From positions 8,922 through 27,755 of the forward strand of contig MU602740.1 in the NCBI GenBank assembly GCA_025201865.1: DNA of 18,834 bases, in the 5' to 3' direction. The notes under the pieces were generated by a model, which saw nothing but the letters and a program-made list of their open reading frames with translations, was not told the DNA's origin and made no database searches. How positions within the stretch are numbered: the first letter of the stretch is position 1; every line of letters starts with the position of its first letter. Shown here in pieces: positions 7,698-15,983 of this stretch. A program made the translations under genes and the position numbers. Source of the DNA: Ramicandelaber brevisporus (Eukaryota > Kickxellomycota > Ramicandelaberales > Ramicandelaberaceae).

Positions 7698-7762
7698 GAT
7701 GGATGGATGAGTGGGTGAGTGGACGAGTGGATGAGTGGATGGATAGATGGGTGGATGGATGG
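7698..7762. repeat. Degenerate GGAT/GAGTG tetra- to pentanucleotide minisatellite
   Basis: About 65 bp of alternating GGATG, GAGTG and GGATA units. On the strand of the RMD-family gene this reads as CATCC/CACTC, a pyrimidine-rich leader or promoter sequence. Confidence 0.8.
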
Positions 7763-8015
7763 TATTGACGAGTGCTTACAATGAGGGACAGTCACATGAC
7801 ATCGTGTTGATGTTTGAACAGCACGCACTTGTTTTCGCAGAGAAAAAGGCTAGAGAGAGATGGAAAGAGAGAGAGAGGAACGTTCACTCTGCTCGCGCTC
7901 GCATGGCATGCTGGCATTGTTGCTGAACATGGTTTGCTCGTAAATCCGCAAGAATGGACAGGAGGTGCGATCGACATGATATTCGATAGTAACCGGAAAG
8001 TACACACAAACTCAG

Positions 8016-8037
8016 TGACAATGACAATGACAATGAC
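8016..8037. repeat. TGACAA hexanucleotide repeat, about 3.7 units
   Basis: Three exact TGACAA units and a partial one lie directly before the candidate TATA run of DOP1. Confidence 0.85.
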
Positions 8038-8044
8038 GCACACG

Positions 8045-8053
8045 TATATATAT
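8045..8053 (+). promoter_or_regulatory. Candidate TATA box (TATATATAT) for DOP1
   Basis: The run lies about 215 bp upstream of the chosen DOP1 ATG at 8268 and would give a leader of about 150-180 nt. Transcription starting after it would include the upstream ATG at 8139. Pattern match only. Confidence 0.35.
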
Positions 8054-8267
8054 CAATTTACATACTGTGTTGGTTAGCACTTCCTCTTTGCGGCAATTGA
8101 TGTCATGGCGGCACCATCAGCTTGTGTCAACGTGTTAGATGTTAGAAGCATTCATTCGATCGAGAAGTGCCTCAAATTTCAGACGTGTTCCTTCTGCCGC
8201 CTCCACTCATTTACTTCTCTGTGTAGCAGTTTTTCTTTTTCTTCCTTTCTCCTTCAAAGTTGACACG

Positions 8268-11200
8268 ATGGCCACTTTTGCGCGCGGCACGACAGGTGCA
8301 GGCGGTAGTGGCTCTGATGACGGCTCATACGTCGATCGCGAGACACAGGTCGCCAATCTGCCCGAGTATGCCCGCTATGCGCAGTCAGTTGAGCGTAATC
8401 TGCAGTGGTTCGACGGTATGCAAGACTGGGCAGACTTTAGCTCGGCTCTCAACAGACTGCTCCGTGCTCTCCAGATGCAGCCAGATCTACATGTGGTTCC
8501 TTATAAGCACGTTGTTGCAAAGCGTCTGGCGCAATGCCTCAACCCAGCTGTGCCGACTGGCATCCACAAACAGGCACTGGAGCTGTATTCGTACATTCTG
8601 GGCACATTGCTGGCTGATCCTGTCCAGAGAGCGCGCGATTTGCCATTGTATTCGTATGGTTTGTTTCCATTTTTAAAGCATGCGTCGATGGCAACCAAAC
8701 CACTGCTGTTGGAGATTTATGAACGCCATTATGTATCTGCACAATCGGGACTTGGATGGGATGCAGTGCGTCCGTGCTACCGTAGCTTAATGATGGCTCT
8801 GCTGCCTGGTTTAGAGGAGGAGGGCAGCGAGTATTTTGAGCAGACGTTGCGTATTATGGATAGATTACGGCTATTAGCGCCAGCAACAGAAGTGTTTTAT
8901 CAAAATCTATTCCTGTGCATGATTCGTGTTCCTGAAGCCAGAATGCCGGCTCTTCATTACATGGAAAAGCGTCTTCCGCCGCCTACCCAACCATCAACAG
9001 CAGCAGTAGCAACATCTACGTCTAACTCTGCGTCCACGCCAGCAACACCAGTGGCATCCTCACCAGAAATGGCAATCAACTCTCCGCGGCAGTCAACTCC
9101 ACAGCAGCCGCAGTCTCAAACTGGACAAGAAACATTCAATATTACAGAGTATTTTGGAATCGATTTGGCACCTGCTGTGCAAGCATTTGCAGCAACACTG
9201 GGAGATGCGAATGTTTTGATTCAGCGATCGGCTCTTGATTTGCTTGTTTTGTATCTGCCATTAAATAGACCAGAATTGGAAGGAGATACATCCAAAACAT
9301 CACTGTTGGCCACAGCAGCAGTCAGTGTAGTGTTGAGACGCGACATGTCATTGATTCGTAGAATGTACTCATGGCTACTGGGAACCAGCTCTTCATCAAG
9401 CACCTCAGATGCCAACACTCAGCAGCAGCAACAGCTGTATTTTGATCGATACGCTAAACTTCCTCTTATCTCTGCACTGCGCACATTGTTATATCGCCCA
9501 TATCTGCATCCACTTGCATCCGGCAACAGTGCACCGGGCTCGCTCACTTTGGCAGATATTCAGCGTCCGATCAAAATACTTGTTCCTCTTTTGGACAAAA
9601 ACGAGATTGGAAGACCAGTTGCGCACTCGTTATTCTTTGATGTGATAGATTCAACCAATATGAGATGCAATGAATATCCTCACTTTAAACAGGATATACT
9701 GAAAACGAGCAGAATGTTATTGGATATGATTGAACCTTACTCTGCCTGGTCGTTGGTTTATTCAAGATTGGAAAACAGTATTCAGCAATCATTCCAAACA
9801 CAACAGCCTCAGCAACAACAGCAACAACAGCAACAACAGGAAGCATCATCGTCATCATCATCACCACTATCAGCCTCTTCTTCAAAAACAACAATAACAA
9901 CAGCAGAATCCAACAGCACGCGTGACCTTGAATTAGCAATGTTCTTTATAGAGTATCTGAGTCCAGATGATGAACAAGTCACCCAAACGTACATTCCACT
10001 CATATTTTTGGCTGTAATGTCAATGATATCTCACTATTCAAGCAGTGTGTCCATATTGGATGTTCATATTAAATCATTGCGTTCATTGCAGCGACCAGTT
10101 ATGCAAATGCTGGCTCGCATTCCAACATCTGTCTTCAAAGCTGCTGCTGCTGCGCTCCTGGCGGCACAGTACAACAGCGATGCAGCATCTATTCGAAGCG
10201 GTGGCACAATGGGCAATCACAGTGTACGTCCAAGAAGATTGAGCTCTGGCGCTGGCACAATGGGCTCGGGCAATGTATCTGGGCATCGCCGACTTCCCTC
10301 ACTCGCTGCCACAGTGGCCATATCATCTGATGGAGCGAATGAACAGTATCAGCAAACTGCGCTCGAAGCAGCGTCTTCTCCAGCTGGTGCACTGGCTGCA
10401 ATTCGTGCATTCTTCTCCGCATTTACTTCACCATCAAGCTTAAATGAAGGTCCGTCGAAGGATGCTGTACGTACCGCCGCAGCTTTGTTGAGTGGAGATG
10501 TGTTTATGCGAATTGTCTTGCGCGAAACTATGCAGTGCATCATTAATTGCACCTCGTTCTCCTTGGAGTCTGAGTCGCCTGCACCTGATGTTGCTGAATC
10601 TGTTGTAGCTTTGCATAGCACTGCTCACGAACTGCTACGAACATTACTATCCTATGCAGTTGATTTGAACGTACTGAGACCGGCTCAGATTTTGGACATC
10701 ACCGCCGCTTCATCTTCCACGGGTGTTGTTGGTAACAGTGGCGATATTTGCTCTAGCTGGACAGGCGTGTTCTGGGCCAATCACCTAATTGAATGTTGTT
10801 GGCGTTCAGAGCTTCCTTTCCAGATGAATTCAACTTCGCTGAACACTGCTCTGTGGCTTTGTATTCAAGGCTTTCGCCATGCTTCAGTTCAGCCAGCATC
10901 TAGCACTGGAATCCTGGTCGCCCCACATCAATTGAGTCCGGCCGATGTAGCAGGCAAGATTCTTCGACGATTATGGTCACAGCTGGGTTCAGTTTCTCAG
11001 AATCAGCAACATCCGCAGCATCTAGTAGTTGTCGAGCATATTTGGGATCTTTCTGATGTCATTGGTGCACAGACTATTGAGCGTCACATGTCTTCTCTAT
11101 TAATGTCAAGCCAATCACAAAGCGAAGGTGTTTTGCCGTTTACTACCTTCTGGAGATTATCATCTGATCCAGCATATCTCTCTGCTCGCCAAATGAAGCT

Positions 11201-14200
11201 GTCTGGTACAACAGGCAGCAATGGTCAGCAGACATCAGCATCAACTCAGCAGGCTCGTGCTCAAACAGACAGCGTGGGCGCATTCAGCCAGCCATTGTTT
11301 TTGGTGCTCAGCGGGCTGCTCTCCAACAGTACTGGTAGTAGTGGTGGAGGTGGAGGTGGTTTTGCTTCTTCCATGGTAGCCACATCATCTCAGACTATCT
11401 CAGCATCATTTGCTCGAGACTTTGTGCGGTCTACGTTGATCAACATGCGCACAGTTGTTGACCCAATCCTAGCTGTACTGCTCAGCAGCGACGATATTCA
11501 CATTGAGTCTACTCACGGTGATGCTCCAGAGCTTATAACGCATGTTTACACGAGCGTATTCAACGATGCCCAATCTGCCAATGCACTGTGTTTGTTGAGA
11601 GAGTACGCAAAGCAATGTGGATGGCCATTATTCATGCAATTTCTTACGTCGGCTCGAGTATCAGCTGGCGCCAGTGGAAGCAGTGACGAAATTGCACAGT
11701 TGGCGGCAGCTAGAGACGGGCTGGATCTTACCCAGCCTCGCAGTGATGGTGGCAACAGTGTACGCATCTCTTATTTGGAGTTGGTTGGTAGGCTTGCCAT
11801 TAGCTATATTGTTACAGAAGTGTCGAGCGATATTATTGCCAGATTTGGTAGTGAAAGCTTGGTATCTCTACAGACTCATGCCATTGAGTTGCTCGAGGAT
11901 ATTGTTGCTACCTTTGCTGATCCTCGTTCAATGCTGTCAAAGAGTGCTCGTTCAGACAGTGCCGAAATGTTCAACTTTGCAACTGGCCACATTGTACGCA
12001 AACTCTATCAGAATGTACATTCACCTGCAGCGGTGCACAGCAGTCTGCAGCCGAGGTTAATCAACTTGCTCATATCGATCACTGGTGCACGCACTTCAGC
12101 ATCATCAGCATCAGCATCAGCATCAGCATTAAGCTCCAGTGCAATTCGCGCAGTAAGTGCAGCAGATGTCAACAGGGCTCATTATCTCTCGGCTGCATCG
12201 TCGGATGGCTCTATTTCTCAGTACGATTTACAGCTTCTTGTATCCACTATTATTGCCACACTCTCAGCATCTCCATCGGCATCCAATACAAGTAATGTGA
12301 GAAACTGGATTGATGCACTCCCATTGCTGTTCCCCCAGCTTGCCATTAGGGGAATGTTCCGTAGTGGCTTACTTGTGCTGATTAGATCAATTTGTGTATG
12401 CATGCTGCTGAATGTGCTTGAACGACCGTCCATCTCAACTGAGTCGGCCGGCTCACAGCTGCCTGGCACTCGATTGACCGATCTGGTTGATGGCTTGGAG
12501 CACTTGGTTGCATTCTGCTTGACCAGCTCTCAAATTGTGGATGATGGCTCTGCCATCGATCTCAAGTCAACCAGCACTCTGGATGCACTCATCTCCTCAT
12601 CTGGCATTGATTCACAGTTGCTATCTGTTGCGACATCCGTTTTCAACAAAGAACTCACTCAGTCTGACGATGAGTCTGATGCATCTGCCAAGCAGCCATC
12701 ACAGCCACAGGCTCCAGCTGCCAAAGCACCGAAAACACCCTCATCGCCAGCTCCTCCGGCATTATCACCTCGTGGTGTCATTCTTGATAATCTGCCCCGC
12801 ATTCTGCTTGTTCTTCGCCAAGTTTGGCTGGGCAACGCTGATGTCAAACAAACGGCTGGTGATCCGACTGCCGTGTTTGTGCAACACATGGTTCATGACC
12901 GAGTTCGACTGTTCCTTGAGCACCTTGCAACTTCGATCCCCACTGAGTTTGTACAGGCTTTTGTCGACGTGTGGTTTGTTGAGAATCCAGCCTATCTTGT
13001 TCTTCCACTCGACTCGGATGTCGCAGCAACCGTCAGTCGCATTGCAGATTCATCCCGTTCCCAGCGCAGCGTGTCGATGGAAATGCTGTCTTCAATCAGC
13101 CACGTATGCCCACCGCAGCGTATCATCAGCTCACTCTTCGACACTGTTCATTTGGCCGCAATGGGCTCAACATCTAGTGCGCCAGCTCTTTCACAGCCAC
13201 CAGTTGCACCCACTCAACGTCCGCAGCATCTCACTGAAATGATGATTCTGCGATTCCTTGAATGCTATGTTGAGCAAGAGTGCTCCTCTGCTGCTGCTAC
13301 ATTGGCCGAGCTTGCGCCTGGACTATGCACAATCGTGCGAGAATATGCAACTCAAGCTGCAAATCACAAGACACTGCTGCCGTTCCTGCTGCGTTTCTTT
13401 ACTCGGTTCTGCCAGTGTCTTGCACGTGCCGATGATTCTGCGTATCCACCGGCCAATCCCACCAGCCCAACCATTGGTCCATCGCCTTCAACCGCATCGC
13501 TGCCTCTCGCCAACTCGCCATCGCAGCAGCAGCTATATCGCCGCGAGACTCAAGATGCGTATCACAAGCTGTTGGATGTGTGCGTTCAAGTTTGTGGCCG
13601 AGCGTTTGACAGTGCTGTTTGGATTCGTCGCCAGCGTGTTGATACACAGGGCCAAATGCGATTAGTTGCATCTCAGGTGGAAGCTCTTCATCTGGCTGCC
13701 GATTCGGCCGATTCAGCTGATTCAGCTGATTCAGTTGTAGTGCCGCCTATGCAACCTCTGAGCCACATGCGTCTGTTGATGGAGCGCTGCTCGTCGTTCA
13801 CCGATGAAACTGTCATTCGCCAGACACTGGTGTTTATAGCGACCGCTGTTGTGCCTGTCATCACGCAGCTGATTCCGGCCACGGACTCGACCATGGCAAA
13901 CGGCAGCACCGGCTCTCCACATCCCTCTGCATCCGCATCGTCATCTGGCGCTGGCCTCGCTGGCCCCGCGTTTGATCGCCTCGAAGCGCTCGCAACCAAC
14001 ATGACATACTATGTGCTTGGTCCGATGGTGCGCGGTCGTTCTAGCAATGCCAACCAGCGTAACGCTCGCCAGGTTCTGGATCTGCTGCATGCGCTTTCAA
14101 ACCACTGCGCCAATGTTCCTGGCGTGATTCGCGCTTGGCGCAAGGATATTTGGGACGCCTTCTTGGATGCACGATTCTTTGCCTTCCCCAGCGACGCTCC

Positions 14201-15344
14201 TGAACAGTTCTTTGCGCAGTTCAAGGAATGGGGCCGTATTGTGCAAAGCACTGCCTTTGATGAGCGATTTGTTAGCGGCGCGTCTGGAACGGCTGCTTCA
14301 GCGTCATCGACAGGCTCAGGTGGCCAGCATGCTGCCTTGCAAGCATCGGGCAGCCGATTGAACGACATTTTGGCGCGCATCTCAGTTGCGCCGTCTACCA
14401 TCTTCGCCAACCGTGATGCCGAAGCCATTCAGCGTGCATTACTTGTTCGCCGGGTGTCATTCCTGCTGTTCTACGGCATTCGTGATCAGTATGCCCAGCA
14501 ACTGCCTGCCATCACGAGCAAACTGGTCGAATTGATCAAGGTCATCCCTCCTCCGATTGTTCAGATGGAGATTTATCTGTGCCTGCGCGTCTTACTCTGC
14601 CGCTTGTCCCGCCAACCGACTGCTAGCATGGCCAGCATCTTCCCCGTGCTCCTGACCGAGCTGATGCGAGTGTGTGGCGACGTCACAAGCATTGTCGCCA
14701 GCTTTGCAACCACTTCGCTCTCCAGTGCATCTGGGTTGGCTCCGTCGGCCGCTTCATCGTCTCCATCGCAGTCTCCTGCGTCCGTTCTGTCTGCCGGTGT
14801 GATGGACACGGCCGAAAATGCTAACCTGTTCCTGGCTGCTTGCAAGTTGATCGACCTGTTGCTTGTATTGGAGACCGATGAGTTCCAAATCCATCAATGG
14901 ATCTTCTCCACTGACTCGATGGATGCACTGCTGGGTCGGCCATCTCTTGCTCAACAGCAACAGCAGCGCTCTTGGGCTCGCCGTTCCCATCGTGACATGG
15001 ACGCTGTTGGCTCGCTGTCTACAAACTCCCCGATGACTGCGATGCTGGACCGTTTGGCTGATTTGCTGATGCTGCTGCCTCGTCCGGCCACAGCTTCCAC
15101 CAGCGCGACATCCACCGATTCTGCTGATCACGGCCACATGCGCCGACCATTCCTCTCGATGAAGAATGTGTCGTCAGTGCGTCAGCTTGAGCCATTCGTT
15201 CACAGTGTCAGCTTGCACGTATACCAGAACAGCACTGCTCTTGCCCGTCCGGATAGCGATGCGATCGAACGGCTGCTCGAACAGGATCTGATGCACTTTG
15301 AGTATCGCACCGATGGCGACACAGCTCAACCTACCACTAACTAA
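8268..15344 (+). CDS. DOP1: Dop1 (Dopey) Golgi/endosome trafficking protein
   Basis: The 2358-residue protein is Dopey/Dop1, the partner of Mon2 and the flippase Neo1 on Golgi and endosomal membranes in yeast; Aspergillus DopA affects polarity and development. The N-terminal Dopey domain (about residues 28-240) is very clear: YARYAQSVERNLQWFD, WADFSSALNRLLRALQ, VAKRLAQCLNPAVPTGIHKQ split over the helix, RDLPLYSYGLFPFLKHASM, KPLLLEIYERHYV. The far C-terminal block NLFLAACKLIDLLLVLET followed by DEFQIHQWIFSTDSMD (about 2185-2220) is also typical. Between them are helical, repeat-like regions broken by low-complexity inserts: polyQ at 515-524, Ser-Ala repeats at 12096-12128 and a Asp-Ser-Ala repeat at 13701-13733. 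Length is in the upper part of the family range (about 1,700-2,500). The frame is open from an ATG at 8139, but its extra 43 residues look like translated pyrimidine-rich leader; the ATG at 8268 (MATFARG) is preferred. AATAAA follows the stop by 9 nt. No intron is evident over 7 kb. Confidence 0.95.
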   Translation: MATFARGTTGAGGSGSDDGSYVDRETQVANLPEYARYAQSVERNLQWFDGMQDWADFSSALNRLLRALQMQPDLHVVPYKHVVAKRLAQCLNPAVPTGIHKQALELYSYILGTLLADPVQRARDLPLYSYGLFPFLKHASMATKPLLLEIYERHYVSAQSGLGWDAVRPCYRSLMMALLPGLEEEGSEYFEQTLRIMDRLRLLAPATEVFYQNLFLCMIRVPEARMPALHYMEKRLPPPTQPSTAAVATSTSNSASTPATPVASSPEMAINSPRQSTPQQPQSQTGQETFNITEYFGIDLAPAVQAFAATLGDANVLIQRSALDLLVLYLPLNRPELEGDTSKTSLLATAAVSVVLRRDMSLIRRMYSWLLGTSSSSSTSDANTQQQQQLYFDRYAKLPLISALRTLLYRPYLHPLASGNSAPGSLTLADIQRPIKILVPLLDKNEIGRPVAHSLFFDVIDSTNMRCNEYPHFKQDILKTSRMLLDMIEPYSAWSLVYSRLENSIQQSFQTQQPQQQQQQQQQQEASSSSSSPLSASSSKTTITTAESNSTRDLELAMFFIEYLSPDDEQVTQTYIPLIFLAVMSMISHYSSSVSILDVHIKSLRSLQRPVMQMLARIPTSVFKAAAAALLAAQYNSDAASIRSGGTMGNHSVRPRRLSSGAGTMGSGNVSGHRRLPSLAATVAISSDGANEQYQQTALEAASSPAGALAAIRAFFSAFTSPSSLNEGPSKDAVRTAAALLSGDVFMRIVLRETMQCIINCTSFSLESESPAPDVAESVVALHSTAHELLRTLLSYAVDLNVLRPAQILDITAASSSTGVVGNSGDICSSWTGVFWANHLIECCWRSELPFQMNSTSLNTALWLCIQGFRHASVQPASSTGILVAPHQLSPADVAGKILRRLWSQLGSVSQNQQHPQHLVVVEHIWDLSDVIGAQTIERHMSSLLMSSQSQSEGVLPFTTFWRLSSDPAYLSARQMKLSGTTGSNGQQTSASTQQARAQTDSVGAFSQPLFLVLSGLLSNSTGSSGGGGGGFASSMVATSSQTISASFARDFVRSTLINMRTVVDPILAVLLSSDDIHIESTHGDAPELITHVYTSVFNDAQSANALCLLREYAKQCGWPLFMQFLTSARVSAGASGSSDEIAQLAAARDGLDLTQPRSDGGNSVRISYLELVGRLAISYIVTEVSSDIIARFGSESLVSLQTHAIELLEDIVATFADPRSMLSKSARSDSAEMFNFATGHIVRKLYQNVHSPAAVHSSLQPRLINLLISITGARTSASSASASASALSSSAIRAVSAADVNRAHYLSAASSDGSISQYDLQLLVSTIIATLSASPSASNTSNVRNWIDALPLLFPQLAIRGMFRSGLLVLIRSICVCMLLNVLERPSISTESAGSQLPGTRLTDLVDGLEHLVAFCLTSSQIVDDGSAIDLKSTSTLDALISSSGIDSQLLSVATSVFNKELTQSDDESDASAKQPSQPQAPAAKAPKTPSSPAPPALSPRGVILDNLPRILLVLRQVWLGNADVKQTAGDPTAVFVQHMVHDRVRLFLEHLATSIPTEFVQAFVDVWFVENPAYLVLPLDSDVAATVSRIADSSRSQRSVSMEMLSSISHVCPPQRIISSLFDTVHLAAMGSTSSAPALSQPPVAPTQRPQHLTEMMILRFLECYVEQECSSAAATLAELAPGLCTIVREYATQAANHKTLLPFLLRFFTRFCQCLARADDSAYPPANPTSPTIGPSPSTASLPLANSPSQQQLYRRETQDAYHKLLDVCVQVCGRAFDSAVWIRRQRVDTQGQMRLVASQVEALHLAADSADSADSADSVVVPPMQPLSHMRLLMERCSSFTDETVIRQTLVFIATAVVPVITQLIPATDSTMANGSTGSPHPSASASSSGAGLAGPAFDRLEALATNMTYYVLGPMVRGRSSNANQRNARQVLDLLHALSNHCANVPGVIRAWRKDIWDAFLDARFFAFPSDAPEQFFAQFKEWGRIVQSTAFDERFVSGASGTAASASSTGSGGQHAALQASGSRLNDILARISVAPSTIFANRDAEAIQRALLVRRVSFLLFYGIRDQYAQQLPAITSKLVELIKVIPPPIVQMEIYLCLRVLLCRLSRQPTASMASIFPVLLTELMRVCGDVTSIVASFATTSLSSASGLAPSAASSSPSQSPASVLSAGVMDTAENANLFLAACKLIDLLLVLETDEFQIHQWIFSTDSMDALLGRPSLAQQQQQRSWARRSHRDMDAVGSLSTNSPMTAMLDRLADLLMLLPRPATASTSATSTDSADHGHMRRPFLSMKNVSSVRQLEPFVHSVSLHVYQNSTALARPDSDAIERLLEQDLMHFEYRTDGDTAQPTTN
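9810..9839 (+). repeat. CAG-CAA-CAA repeat coding for ten Gln in DOP1
   Basis: The ten-Gln run is written mostly as a CAGCAACAA 9-bp unit, followed by a Ser run. It interrupts the region after the N-terminal Dopey domain, between conserved helical segments. Confidence 0.9.
12096..12128 (+). repeat. TCAGCA repeat coding for Ser-Ala in DOP1
   Basis: A nearly pure TCAGCA hexanucleotide array gives a Ser-Ala dipeptide repeat. Its purity suggests recent expansion in a loop between helical regions. Confidence 0.85.
13701..13733 (+). repeat. 9-bp repeat coding for Asp-Ser-Ala in DOP1
   Basis: Units of GATTCAGCT (first unit GATTCGGCC) code for Asp-Ser-Ala repeated four times with the last incomplete. 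It forms an acidic, Ser-rich loop that could be a casein-kinase-type target; that role is inference. Confidence 0.85.
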
Positions 15345-15352
15345 ACCCTCCA

Positions 15353-15358
15353 AATAAA
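15353..15358 (+). terminator. Poly(A) signal AATAAA of DOP1
   Basis: An exact AATAAA occurs 9 nt after the DOP1 stop codon, followed by an A/C-rich and then T-rich stretch suited to cleavage. The 3' untranslated region would be very short. Confidence 0.5.
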
Positions 15359-15541
15359 ACAAAACAACAACTCTTTCTCTATCTCATTAACCACTTTATT
15401 GCAATTACACACCGCTTTTAGTACATTAGCTAACTGAACACGTTGCGGTTGCTCTCTGCGCCACGTTTGCAGCCTTAAAGCAAGTGCGCAGCGTGTCGTC
15501 TTTTCCGATGTTGCTTTCTTTTCGTGGATGTCTGCAGGCGA

Positions 15542-15562
15542 GGACTGCTATAAATTCAGTCC
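15542..15562. promoter_or_regulatory. TATA-like element flanked by a 6-bp inverted repeat
   Basis: GGACTG and CAGTCC are perfect inverted arms around CTATAAATT, with TATAAA at 15549-15554. It lies about 430 bp upstream of the REEP-like ATG and about 200 bp after DOP1. It could be the core promoter of the REEP-like gene or a chance hairpin. Confidence 0.3.
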
Positions 15563-15649
15563 AGCCCGCGGAGGCATGCGGTCTCTTTCTTTCCTCTGTT
15601 TGCCTCCCCCAAGTCCGCCTCATCACGTTCCTCGTTCTCATCTCGTCCG

Positions 15650-15849
15650 AACCACCGCACTTCTTTTCAAGTACCCTTTGCGCACATACACTTTTCACGC
15701 CTGAGCAACTGCTTGTTACATACACACTCGTACGCACACACGTACATACAACCACCGCACTTCTTTTCAAGTACCCTTTGCGCACATACACTTTTCACGC
15801 CTGAGCAACTGCTTGTTACATACACACTCGTACGCACACACGTACATAC
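15650..15849. repeat. Perfect 100-bp tandem duplication
   Basis: Bases 15650-15749 are repeated exactly as 15750-15849. The flanking bases differ (15649 G against 15749 C; 15750 A against 15850 G), so there are exactly two units of 100 bp. The unit has a C/T-rich half and a half rich in ACACAC and TACG steps. It lies 135 bp before the REEP-like start codon, probably in its promoter or leader. Confidence 0.95.
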
Positions 15850-15983
15850 GTACAGACATCCATTCATATACACAGACTTAAAGACGGACGCACGTGGACT
15901 GCTCCTCTTCATCAGTTTAGCCTTGTACTTTTACCGCTCCTCCACCAAACTTCTATAGAAATAACTCAACCTTCTTGATTGCG

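Larger units (their letters stand above)
7605..8267. other. Divergent promoter region between the RMD-family gene and DOP1
   Basis: About 660 bp separate the two start codons. On the RMD-family side are two minisatellites (7668-7696 and 7698-7762), probably in or near its 5' leader. On the DOP1 side are a TGACAA repeat (8016-8037), a TATA-like run (8045-8053) and a pyrimidine-rich stretch just before the DOP1 ATG. No gene is supported; the overlapping small frames are short and lack protein features. Confidence 0.65.
15345..15983. other. Intergenic region between DOP1 and the REEP-like gene
   Basis: About 640 bp between two genes on the same strand. It starts with the DOP1 3' end (AATAAA at 15353-15358). 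It then holds a candidate TATA box inside a short inverted repeat (15542-15562), a C/T-rich stretch, a perfect 100-bp tandem duplication (15650-15849) and a CA/TACG-rich tract up to about 15880. The minus-strand frames at 15426-15791 and 15667-15912 are translations of the duplicated DNA and are not considered genes. Confidence 0.65.

Noticed and set aside
15426-15912. Two minus-strand frames with similar Cys/Val-rich peptides
   Set aside because: Their similarity comes from the 100-bp tandem duplication, and the composition is that of translated CA/TG microsatellite DNA.
15975-15983. Start of the REEP-like protein three codons earlier
   Set aside because: That start would be a TTG. The ATG at 15984 gives the family-typical N-terminus MFWLVGR.
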